Assembly: GCA_025201375.1 (NCBI GenBank)
Contig: JAIWZP010000095.1
Coordinates: 1-64,000, forward strand
Direction: 5' to 3'
Length of the DNA stretch: 64,000 bases
Source: Gongronella butleri
Lineage: Eukaryota > Mucoromycota > Mucoromycetes > Mucorales > Cunninghamellaceae
The notes under the pieces are model-generated. The model was not told the origin of the DNA and did no database searches. It saw nothing but the letters and a program-made list of their open reading frames with translations. Positions 22,060-32,540 of the stretch are shown here, one piece after another. Both the position numbers and the translations under genes were made by a program. Every line of letters starts with the position of its first letter. Within the stretch, counting starts at the first letter, position 1.

Positions 22060-24170
22060 CAAAAGTCGACAATGTCAAGGTTTCTAAGAGATCGGATCAC
22101 TCAGTCCTTAGAAAATGCATTTTTCATAAATTCAGGGCCAAATCAGGATCAAAACAACAGCTGAAGGCTAACTCGCCGAGAACTTGACGCGATGTTTCCA
22201 AACCACAAGCGCTTTTACCGCGTTTGGATGCTGACTCATTTGAGATGACTCTCGCGTCGGGGCGTCCAGCCGTTGCTGCGGTACGAGACCAAATGGCGGT
22301 GACTTTACCCCTTTTACACCTATGAAACTGACACTTCACCAGAAACTTGCTCATTTGGCCCAAAATTTGGACCAACTGATGGTTGACCCAATTCTCTAAC
22401 GGTGTTAATTTTTTTCGCGAATCGGATCACCAAGTACGGAGAAAACTCGAGATTCGTGTTTGCTAGTGAAAACAAAGCGCGAAACAATATTTTACGCGTT
22501 TCTCTCTATGAGGCTGACCATCTGGCTCCAAATTCAGAGCAGTGGATCCTAGATTCGAAACTTCAAAGATTCCAAGTTTTTTCGCAAATCGGATCACTCC
22601 GTCCTGAGAAAATGCAATTTTGATATATTTAGAGCCAAAACAGGATGATAGCGACCCCTCAAGGCTAACTCGCCGAAAAATCGACGCGATGTCTCCAAAC
22701 AACAAGCGCTTTTGCCGCGTTTGGACGCCGATTCATTTGAGGTATCTTGCGCGTCGGGGCGCTCAGCCGTTGCCGCGGTACGAGACAAAATGCTGCTGAT
22801 CGTACCCCATTTACGCCTATGAAACTGGCGCTTCCTCTGTAACTTACTCATTTGGCCCCAAATTTGGATCAGTTGATGGTAAACCCAATTCCTCATCGGT
22901 GTTAATTTTTATCGCGAATCAGATTACTCAGTTACGAGAAAGCTCGAGATTCGTGTTTGCTTGGGAAAATCCTGCTCAAAACAATATTTTTCGTATTTCT
23001 CCCGACGAGCTTGGCCATTTGGCTCTAAATTTAGAACAGTGGATCCTTGATTCGAAACTTCAAAGATTCCAAGTTTTTTCGCAAATCGGATCACTCCGTC
23101 CTGAGAAAATGCATTTTTGATATATTTAGAGCCAAAACAGGATGATAACGACCCCTCAAGGCTAACTTGCCAAGAACACGACGCGATGTCTCCAAACAAC
23201 AAGCGCTTTTATTGCGTTTGCCCGCTGATTCATTTGATGTGACTCACGCGTCGGGGCGCTCAGCCCTTGCCGCCGTATGTGACCAAACAGTAATGATTTT
23301 ACCCACTTTACGCCTATGAAACTGGCGCTTCATCAGAAACTTGCGCATCTGGTTCCAAATTGGACCAGTTGATGGTAGATCCATTTCTCCAACGGTGTTA
23401 AGTTTTTTTGCAATTCGGATCACTCAGCCGCAAGAAATCTCGAGATTCGTATTTGCTAGTGGAAACCCAGCGCCAAGCAATGTTTTACGCGTTCCTCCCG
23501 ATCAGCCTGATTATATGGCGCCAAACATAGACCAGTGGATACTCGACCCAAAACTTCGATGGTTCCAAGTTTTTTTTGCAAATCGGGTAACCCAATCCTG
23601 AGAAAATTCATTTTGCATAAATTCCGGGCCAAACCAGGATCAAAACGACCTCTGAAGGCCAACTCACCGAGAACACGACGCGATGTCTTCCAACCACAAG
23701 CGCTTTTACCGCGCTTTCCCGATAATTCATTTGAGGTGCCTTGCGCGTCATGGCGCTCAGCCGTTGCCGCTGTACAAGACCAAATGTTGCTGATCTTACC
23801 CCTTTTACGCCTATGAAACTGGCTCTTTCTCAGAAACTCGCCCATCTAGTCCCAAATTTGGACCAGTTGATGGTAGGCCCAATTCTACTACGGTGTTAAT
23901 TTTTTTCGCGAATCGGACCGCTCAGTCCTGAGAAACCTCGAGATTAGTGTTTGCTAGTGAAATCGTAGCGTCAAGCAATATTTTACGCGTTTCACGCGAT
24001 GAGACTGACCATCTGGCGCCAAATTTAGATCAGTGGGTTGTCGGCTCAAAACTTCGATGTTCCAATTTTTTTTATGCAAATCGGATCACTCCGTCTTGAG
24101 AAATCTCGAGATCCACGTTTGGTAGAGAAAACGCAGAGCCAAGGTACTATTTTACGCGCTTTTCGTTTTT
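22060..24170. repeat. ~490-bp higher-order tandem array of alternating long and short monomers
   Basis: The block CAAATCGGATCACTCCGTCC (or close variants) recurs near 22090, 22590, 23070, 23580 and 24080, i.e. every 480-510 nt. A related block (CGCGAATCGGATCA-like) recurs near 22410, 22910, 23410 and 23910. Each ~490-nt unit thus contains two related half-units, one ~325 and one ~175 nt. Shared features of both halves are a T-run, the AATCGGATCA core, GAGAAA, and a TCTGG..CCAAAT..AGCAGT box. No gene is seen; short frames inside repeat themselves only because the DNA does. Confidence 0.85.
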
Positions 24171-24539
24171 CGGGGTAAAATCCTGCTTGGATGACGGGCA
24201 AAGGCCACGAATTTGCTATTTCATGGCTTCTCTTTTCATAAAAAAAAAAGGCAAGGTAAATTAACCTGTTAGTCGAGATGTGCACGATTTTCACGAATTC
24301 TCACCAAGTCTATTATTGACCATTGCAAATAATGCATATATTGCCTCCAAAACTGTTTCATTAGGCCACTTCGTCACGTCTTTTTTCAACTTGGTGTTGA
24401 AAACCAGGGGTCCGTTGAGTCGTTGTGCAGATGAATTCAAAATGTCGACATTTTCACCGTTGCAACAATATCTTAATCTAATTCTTCTTCTATTGCCAGA
24501 AATTTGCATCGTTCGAATCAGACAGGCTCGGTCGTCATT

Positions 24540-24900
24540 ACAAGGATGTTTGTTTGCCCGATGCATCATGACCTTTTGTACGCTAGGGAATGACATTCAA
24601 ACATTTCAAAATATTCCAGCCTTAATATTCTCGGCAATGGATAGGATGACACACGGCGCTTTTAAATACGTTGAAAGAACCTGTTGAATCCCTATCTAAT
24701 GAGAGCAGTTTCATCAATGGATGGCTTAAACTTGCAGAGAAAATTCACTTTTTCAACAAAATCTTTAATCGTGATTTGCTTGACAACGGACTAGTTGACC
24801 CCCGATTTTTATTCTAAATTTACTAACAAACAAGGGACAAAGCATTTAATGGGATGACTTACATTGGTCATTTCTGCAGCCTGCAGCCAACCGAGACGTT
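24540..24900 (+). repeat. Dispersed repeat, copy 1 (second copy at 56.4-56.9 kb)
   Basis: Long stretches are shared with 56400-56900 in the same orientation, e.g. GCCCGATGCAT, AATGGGATGACTT and GCAGAGAAAATTCACTTTTTCA versus CGCAGAGAAAATCCACTTTTTCA-like strings. This copy lacks the TACTGTATGATACTGTA motifs that interrupt the other. Confidence 0.8.
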
Positions 24901-25484
24901 TTTCACTTTTTATGCCAGAAAAATGATTTTTTATGCGCAATTCGGGGTTTCAGTGTATTGTAGGTTCTTAGTGATGCACAGATGGTATTAAAATAGCCTT
25001 CGATGACGGATTCTATCAAGCGCGACCATGCTGGAAAGCAGTGATTAGCGAAAAAAGCAAAAAAATAAACAAAAAATGGGCGTGCAACGCGCCTGTTTGC
25101 CCCTTTTTGCATGTTGATCGCTTTGTACAACCGCACAGTCGGCTAAATGGATTAAGCGCTAATTCATGCAAGCGCTGAGACCCAAATTGGGACGCGGTGC
25201 CTGAATGCGCGTGCGTCAGGCACGAAATAGACACCAGAACAAAAAAAAAGGAGGGATGGTTCTCCACCCTATTTTTTTTTACTGTGTATCCGTGGACACA
25301 CGCATCCATTGGTTTGACGACACTTTTGATAGTCAAGTAGGTGATTTTGATCACGTAGACACTCGAACGAGGTGAAAAGGCAGTAAAAGGGGTTGCGCGT
25401 CGGGGTTTGAAACTTTTTTGTTGTCATGACTGCAGGTCCGCTTTTTTTCTTTTCTTTTTTCCTCACTGAAGACGATTTGCAAGA
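24901..25484. other. Intergenic stretch before the acidic protein gene
   Basis: No gene recognised. A structured-looking segment around 25135-25220 has local inverted complementarity (GCGCT...AGCGC; GTGCCTGA...TCAGGCAC) but no cloverleaf. A C/T-rich leader runs into the next start codon. Confidence 0.4.
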
Positions 25485-26558
25485 ATGATGACCCAAGACC
25501 CCCACCACGTTGAAGAAGACAAGTACAAGCTTTGGAGTTTCGAAGACTTTCTGGCGCTACAAACCCTGACGGAGGAGTTCAGCTTTTTGTCGTTGAACGC
25601 TGAGTTCATGGAGTGGTGCCATGACCTGCACATGGCAGGCCACGAGTGCTTGGACTTTCCCTGGTGCGACCCCATGGAGGGCGTGCTGTACGAAGCCAAG
25701 GCGGACAAGCCCGCATGCGTGGCTATGGCGCAAGTCAAGGCGGTGCTCATGAAGAAGGAGGCCGTGCTTGCTTGGCCATCGCTCGACCAGCCCGTGCTCT
25801 CGCAGCCAGTGCTCGCCGAGCAGGCGCCCGCAGACGAGGCGCTCGAGCATGAGGAGCCTTTGGCCCAGGAGCCTTTGGCCCTTGAGCCCGAGCTTGCGCC
25901 TGTAGAGTCCGAGGTGGAAGAAGAAGAGTCCAAGTCCGAGTCCGAGGAGGCCGACGAGCCCGCGCTCCCCCTGGAGCCAGTGCCCGTGCACGCCGACGAC
26001 GACGAAGACGATGAGTCCAAGTCCAAGGAGGCCAACGAGCCCGCGCTCCCCCTGGAGCCAGTGCCCGTGCATGCCAACGATGACGAAGACGACAAGTCCG
26101 AGTCCAAGTCCGAGGAGGTCAACGAGCCCGCGCTCCCCCTGGAGCCAGTGCCCGTGCACGCCGCCGACGACGAAGAATCCGAGTCCGAGAAGGCCAACGA
26201 GCCCGTGCTCGTGCATGCCGACGAAGACGAGGAGAACGACAACGACGAGGACGAGGACGACAAAAACGAGGAGGACGAGAACGAAGACGAAGTGAACGAG
26301 GAAGAGTACGACGAGAACGAGGACGAGAATGAGAACGATGACGAGGACGACTCTGACGACGAGTACGTGTACGAGTCCGATGATGAGTTCGAGTACGAGT
26401 CCGATGACTTCCCCGAGTACGATGTCGCCGAAACGGTGCCCGTGGCCATCGTGTACGAAGAAGACGACGACGAAGACGATGACGACGATTTCGACGACGA
26501 CCTCGACTATGAAGACCCCGCCCAGGCCGCATTCGAAGCATGGTTCGAACGCGAGTAG
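25485..26558 (+). CDS. Orphan highly acidic repeat protein, 357 aa, single exon
   Basis: The frame is open from two adjacent ATGs (25485/25488) after a pyrimidine leader. The first ~110 residues look like a normal globular or helical segment (FLALQTLTEEFSFLSL, EFMEWCHDLHMAGHECLDF). From about residue 150 four imperfect ~27-residue repeats follow, each with NEPALPLEPVPVHA-like core and an acidic linker. The last ~150 residues are almost all Asp/Glu/Asn with a few Tyr. The DNA is markedly GC-richer than its surroundings and the repeats are nearly identical at DNA level, indicating recent expansion. No family is recognised; acidic tails of this kind occur in histone/nucleic-acid-binding chaperones but that is not evidence of function. 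The antisense strand is also open through most of it, an artefact of repeats. Confidence 0.6.
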   Translation: MMTQDPHHVEEDKYKLWSFEDFLALQTLTEEFSFLSLNAEFMEWCHDLHMAGHECLDFPWCDPMEGVLYEAKADKPACVAMAQVKAVLMKKEAVLAWPSLDQPVLSQPVLAEQAPADEALEHEEPLAQEPLALEPELAPVESEVEEEESKSESEEADEPALPLEPVPVHADDDEDDESKSKEANEPALPLEPVPVHANDDEDDKSESKSEEVNEPALPLEPVPVHAADDEESESEKANEPVLVHADEDEENDNDEDEDDKNEEDENEDEVNEEEYDENEDENENDDEDDSDDEYVYESDDEFEYESDDFPEYDVAETVPVAIVYEEDDDEDDDDDFDDDLDYEDPAQAAFEAWFERE

Positions 26559-27779
26559 GGTGTCTGGTAAGAGAAAACGACAGAAAAAAAATCAGCTAAC
26601 TGACTCTTTTTCTTTTTTAAAGATTGGTGACTTCTCTTTCGCTCCTTTGGCACGTTGGCTTGGTCAACCACGTGGCCCTCAAGTATGACGACGACGACGA
26701 CGACGACAAGATGGACAGCGGCGTGGTTCCCCGTTTGTTCGGCGCTCAGACCATGAAGATTGGCCTCGTCCGACCAATTCTTCCGTATGATGAACCCGAA
26801 GCATTGGACTTGGTCCCCCTTTGCTCAAACGAGGACAAGAGGCAGCTGCTTCGGCGGGGGCGCTGCTTGGGCATTAGCTTGGTCACCTATTGCTCGGACT
26901 AGTCATGATCACATTAGCAGCGGACACCGGCCCACCGTCTTTGCCAGCACCAGACCACGGATCGATCGGGACGTCGTCCACCCGTCATCCACGCGCAGGG
27001 CCGCATTGGCAGTGGCACTGGTCCCCCACTCGCCACACCAGGACAAGGGGTAGGCAGATTGGTCCACTGCTTGCCCGACCATTGCGCAGCCAGACCAATT
27101 CCTCTTTGTCAATGGGGGGATCAGGTTCAAGATGCACGCTCGTGCGTTTGTATGGCAAGACGCGATGGGCGGTGATGCAGTCGTTCCGCGCGTGTGATCG
27201 AGATGCTCAAGACGCGATTTGGTGGTGAATTGCTCTATTTCTCCCTCTCTCTCTCTCTCTCTCTCTCGCCCGCGCACATGCAGGCGGCATTGGTGATCGT
27301 TCCCGCATGTCGAAAATCTGGAGAATCATGGTGTTTTCGACGATGTCTCTTGCCTGTCGCTGGCAATGTGGAAATGTTGGTGTCGACAAGACACGGTGGT
27401 CTCATTTCTTCATCCAGGCCATTGTCCAAGGTACACATTACAGCAAAAACGTGAAAAAACGAGCTCATCTTGTTTTATTTCAAGATGTTTGTTGAGTACG
27501 CTGGCGATGGCAGCTCAATCGGTGATCTTGGCGCTTCGTCTTGCCGTCTTTGGTCTCCTGCAGCGTGTCCTTGCAAGCAGGAAGGCAGATGATTGTGGTG
27601 TTTGTCCCTTGGACTCAAGGTCAAGCTTGCTTTGGCTCGTCATGAGCATTGACGCGCGCTGTGCTCGTTTTGTCATGGTGCGTGTCGCGATTTGTCAGTG
27701 AAGAAGATTGAGGTGAAATACGGATGAGCGGGTAAGCATGAAAAACATGGCAATTAGATGGATGAATCTCATCCTTTTA
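26559..27779. other. Downstream region with a candidate 3' UTR intron
   Basis: A 56-nt segment 26567-26622 has perfect intron form (GTAAGAG ... TTTTTTAAAG), just after the acidic protein's stop. Following sequence encodes a second aspartate run (YDDDDDDDK) in one frame, so the true gene end may lie further on. A CT dinucleotide run sits at 27241-27268. Otherwise no gene recognised. Confidence 0.35.
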
Positions 27780-28112
27780 TTAAAAAACAATAGGAATCAA
27801 GGCCGGTGGAACAAATTCAAGGGTGCCAGCTGCTGTGGAAGGCTCCTTGGCTTGGTGATTCTCTTGCCTGGTTCTTGCACCGGGCTGGGAGGTACCCCAA
27901 GTCACGCGGTGTGGTAAGACCCTCGGCGCGCCCAATGACCCAAGCGGCGAGGCCGCACAAATGCCTGCCGGTGCCATGCTCGTCGTCCCTCTGGTGGTCA
28001 AGAATGCAAAAAAGTCAAGAAAGTGGCCAAATCCAAGATTCAAGTCTCTGCCATCCTATTGTGTCGTCCGGTGCAGGTAAGTCCCACTGGTTTCAAGGTA
28101 AGACACCCATCT

Positions 28113-28117
<5 letters not shown>

Positions 28118-28158
<41 letters not shown>
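28118..28158 (+). repeat. Poly-T tract of 41 nt
   Basis: Uninterrupted T-run, in the position of a polypyrimidine tract of a possible intron (donor near 28098). Confidence 0.9.
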
Positions 28159-28160
<2 letters not shown>

Positions 28161-29165
28161 GCAAAGCAAGGATGAAAGGACTAACCACCTTGTTTTTTTT
28201 TTCTTGTCCCCCTCTTCTTGGACGGACGACAAGAATAGGGGGACGGTGACAATCGATGGTACCTTGGATTGGACGATGGGTGCTTCTTGGATTTTTTGCA
28301 ACCTTGATTACCATTGGGACGGTGTGCATGACATTTGCGGGCATTTTAGGGCACCGAAGGCTGCCCGTTGTGACACCTGCCAGTCCACCGCAGGAATCAG
28401 GTAAGAGGATCATCAAGTCAGGGAGCTAACACGGCAGCAGGCGCCACAGTCTCAACACTGGCCAACAAACCCGCTCATCCTGGTGCAAGTTCAAGGTAAA
28501 ATGGTTGCCTTGCATGTGATTTAGGCCGCTCCATGGCTCATGCTTTCTTCTTCTTCTTCTTCTTTTTATAGTCTTGGAATGGTGGCTCTCCAAGCATCCG
28601 GTGCATCAAAATCAAGACATTTCCCGCATTGAAGATGGTGCGGGCGGTCATCAAGCGAGAACAAAACGTCCGACTGTCAAGACTCAAGCTCGACAATGCC
28701 CGACACAAGCTCATTCCACGCTGGCATTGCTTGGAAACAGACGCTTGGACACATGTGCAAAGAAAATCCATGGCCGATACGCAAAGATTGACTCGAAAAT
28801 GGACGCGCTCAATGAAAACGACACAATTCATCGCGCTAGGCCACGCGCATCGGCTACATGTCCAAGTGCATCACACCAAGGCTCGCAATTCGCTTTCCGG
28901 CAATGTGCACACGCGAAAAGCACACAAGCACGATATTTTTCCTTTGTCAAGCCTCCCAATTGACTTGCAAGCCATGGCACTGGATACAAAGCACCGCCGA
29001 GCACACTCAAAAGGTAAATCAAGGATTGGAGTCGACGGGTGGTCGTGCCTTTTAGCTCACGTCCATTTTTTTTAAACACAACAGTCTCAGTCTCCATGTG
29101 TGTCTCGCCATTGCACCTCATCCAAGCACAACAAGAGGGTGGAGCACCGGGCCATCTGACACATG

Positions 29166-30120
29166 TCAACATCAAGACGCCTACCAAGAAGCTCGCGCAC
29201 CACGGGCACCCCAACACGGCAATGAATCCTCGTCAATTGGATTCAAAATCAAGATTTCGCCGCAATATTGGTCAAGTCAGCTTATGGCACCGGTGAACGC
29301 GACCAACACGCGTCAACAAGATCCATGAATTCATCTCGCCCTCCCAATCGGCGTGCTTGAATCATTGAAACCAACAAAAAGCATCAATGTCACGAATTCA
29401 GAGGTAAATTGGCAATATTCCTGATTTGAGAAAGGATCCTCATCTATTTTTTTTTTTTTTCAGCAGTGGTCTCAAACCTCGCGTCCTTCATCATCTGGAC
29501 AATCTGGAAACATGGGTATCGTGCGGCGTGTCTGTCAAAATGCACTCTCGGCTTTCCATTGGTTCGACACGGGTTCGTCGTCGCCCGTCATCGTCATCAA
29601 TTTCCAGGCGCCATGGTCTCCATGGTCTCCATTGGCCCTTGTCGCCTCTTGTGTACATGGACGCCAATTGTCAACATCAAGACGTTTACCAAGAACTCGC
29701 GCATCTCGAGGGCCCCAACACGTCCACGAATCCTCGTCAATTGGATTCAAAATCAAGATTTTGCTGCAAGATCGATCAATTCAGCTTTTGACACCGGTGA
29801 ACGCGACCAACACACGCGTCAGCAAGATCCGTGAATTCATCTCGCCCTCCCAATTGGCGTGCTTGAATCATTGGAACCGACAAAAAGTATCAATGTCACG
29901 ATTTCCAAGGTACATTGCCAAGGTTCCTGATTTGAGAAAGGATTCTCATTTTTTTTCTCCTTCAGCAGCGGTCATCTATCCTCGCGTCCTTCATCATCTG
30001 GACAATCTGGAAACATGCTTCTCGTTTGGTGTGCCTTTCAAAATGCACGTTCGGCTTTCCATTGGCTCAACACGGGTTTGTCGTCACCCGTCGTCGTCGT
30101 CGATTTCAAGGTTGTCGTCA
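29166..30120. repeat. Direct duplication of a ~450-nt segment with 505-nt offset
   Basis: 29166-29610 and 29671-30120 align with many long identical blocks, e.g. CGTCAATTGGATTCAAAATC, TTCATCTCGCCCTCCCAAT and CGTCCTTCATCATCTGGACA. The intron-like unit (donor GAGGTAAATT / CAAGGTACAT, acceptor TTCAG|CAG) is duplicated with it. A weaker third relative lies near 30890-31130. Confidence 0.85.
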
Positions 30121-30818
30121 TCTCCACCGGCCCTTGTCATTTTTGGTGATCAAGTCGTCGTCTCTGCAAAATCCGTGGCCGTTAATCGTCAATCGTCAAT
30201 TGTCAAATTGGCGATTTCACGGCCTTGATCAGTGCATTTGTCGTCATCAGCACAAGGTTTTGGCTGCTGCATCTTGCTGCACGTCCGTCGTTCATCAACA
30301 CCGTGACGGCACGGCTCAACAATGCTCAACACCGACTAGATGGCCGCAATCCTTTACCGACATTACCTGTCCGCGCTCTGGCAAGGTGCGAGGCGCCTCA
30401 AATCGTGCCCCAACACAGCCCACGTCCAAGATCAAGCTCTGATATTGCTCATCGGACCGGATGAAAATGGCGCCGCAACACATCTTTGCCCGCAATGCAT
30501 GAAAACAACTCGCGGATACATCGAAATCAATGGCCATTGTGCGCATCGACATGCCCACGGACGCGCTCAATGCTCCCGACACAATGCATCGCGCTCTCGG
30601 CAACGTACACAAGCTACAGCACACACACTCAGCACCTTGGCTACGTCAAATTCTTCAAATGGCTCGAAATTCAGCCGCCGTCATATGTGTATTACTCGCA
30701 ACATGTACTTCACATGACATTTGGCCCACCAATCCTACCAAAAAGCAATGTTTGCACAATTGCAGAGGTAAATGCGGATGGTGCATCATGCTTGCAAGTT
30801 TGCCGTGCTCAATTTTTG

Positions 30819-30819
<1 letters not shown>

Positions 30820-30863
<44 letters not shown>
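30820..30863 (+). repeat. Poly-T tract of 44 nt
   Basis: Uninterrupted T-run followed by GCCAG, in the position of an intron's polypyrimidine tract. Confidence 0.9.
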
Positions 30864-30865
<2 letters not shown>

Positions 30866-32304
30866 CAGCTGCCATCCATCCATGCCATCGTCTCATTTAA
30901 CACAGTCCGGGTCATCAATGACACTTGCTCAGCTACGACTGGTGCTCTTGTCGTCGTCTGCACGTGGGTGTTGCACTCGCATCTTGGTGTGCATCCATTT
31001 GTCGTGCTTTGCAAGTCATCTCTGGTGATTGGGTCGTCGTCAATGGCCCTTTTCGACTGCGATCGGTGCTTTTGTCGTTGCTAGCACCCGGTTTTGCTGG
31101 TCGATCTTGCTTCGTGTCTACCATCGTCCCACGTCGCGCTTGAAAATGCTCATTTGGCTTTCACCACCTATTTGTTCGCCAATTGGATATTGTTCACCGT
31201 CCCATTGGAGATGTCAACTTCTCTCTCGTGGCAGTGCACAGGCGCACCCATCCACCTGTCGTCGTCCCAGGTAGTCGGGTACGCGGATAGCAACAAAATC
31301 GTTCAACATCACCAGCAACTGGTGCTTTCTCTGTTTTGTCAGCACCAATCGCTTTCACTTGATTGTCACTGGGGGTCTGTAATCGTCGACGGCATCCCCA
31401 CTCAGTCAGGCGCTCTGTGCATTATCTCTGTTGTCATGGATGTGGTCCACAAGGCGGCTCAAATCGCTCTCAACGCTGTTGGTCGCCAACTTTCATGGTT
31501 CATAGTCAAATTGAACGCACTACAGTCTTGTCCCGGCCCTTCCTGGATGCTCTCATTCGTCTTCCATGGTCTTGGACGAAGAAAATTCGGCGCTACAGCA
31601 ACCAGCAGCCTTTTTTGTGATGAACCCGCGTCGCCATGAGCAATTGCATCCTTCTTGTCATTGCAGGTGCTTGCAATCTTCATCAGCACCTTGATTCAGG
31701 CCGTCATCACCCGGCCGTCCCATTGTCAAAATTGCAATTGGTTCAAAAACGGCCAAAACGCTGGATTTGCTTCAATCCGGTGAAACAGCCTCTTTGAACA
31801 GTTCGCCGCCCAGATGACGATTGTCCAAGATGCCCATTGCTTCCTCCTCGTCGCCTACATGGCATCTCATCTGTCAGTCATCGTCGCAAATCGTCATTGC
31901 GCTCGTTATCATCATCTTGGGCAGGCAAACACGCGGAATTCATCACAATCTGTGCTTCCACAACACTCTACCATCCCTACCCCCATTATCCAATTATTGT
32001 AGATCAATTTCCCTTACTTGCAGTTCCCCTACCCGACCCCCTCCCCTTGCTCCCTTGTCTTTTCCCTTGTTTCTTCCTTTTTTTTTTTTAGTCGACGTTG
32101 CATGCATCCCTTGCTCCCACTCACAACACCCAATGGTATTGACAGCAACCTTGGTGCCCCCAACTTATCACACTTGCGCACCAAGGCTGAAATCAAGATG
32201 GATCATCGCCAAACAGGTAAATTTTACTCATTTTCGAGTGCAAATGCATTCGGGTTATAGGTCACCCATGGATTCAAGGCGCTCAACCCTCAAGACCATT
32301 GGAC

Positions 32305-32540
32305 TCTAGGCTCAAGGCACACAGCACACACACTCCAGGCGATCGTTCATCAAAATTCTCGGTGTATGGCACACAACAAAAACACTCCCGGTGATCGTCC
32401 ATCAAGATTCTCGGCAGATAGCACTCAACACACACAATCCAGACGATCGTTCATCAAAATTCTCGGTGCATGGCACACTACACACACACTCCAGGCGATC
32501 GTTCATCAAACTCTCGGTGCATGGCACACTTTGGCCCGTA
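32305..32540. repeat. 52-bp tandem repeat, ~4.4 copies
   Basis: The core GATCGTTCATCAAAATTCTCGG (variants) starts at 32341, 32393, 32445 and 32497, an exact 52-nt period. Each copy also carries a CACACACACTCCAGGC-like string. The period is not a multiple of three, so it is not a translated repeat. Confidence 0.92.

Noticed and set aside
22402..23601. Repeated 60-90 aa frames in the tandem array
   Set aside because: They recur only because the DNA is repeated; stops and frameshifts differ between units and no domain is seen.
25130..25220. Possible tRNA-like fold
   Set aside because: Local stems exist but there is no acceptor stem, no canonical T-loop and no anticodon arm.
25463..26449. Long antisense frame (serine-rich) opposite the acidic protein
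   Set aside because: It is the mirror of Asp/Glu codon runs, and its composition is almost only Ser; no start context or splice logic supports it.
29512..30228. 238-aa open frame in the unassigned locus
   Set aside because: The duplicated segment does not keep the same frame, intron-like signals cut through it, and the translation has no recognisable domain.
32305..32540. CRISPR-like array
   Set aside because: Repeat and 'spacer' parts are equally conserved in every unit and the genome is eukaryotic; it is an ordinary 52-bp tandem repeat.
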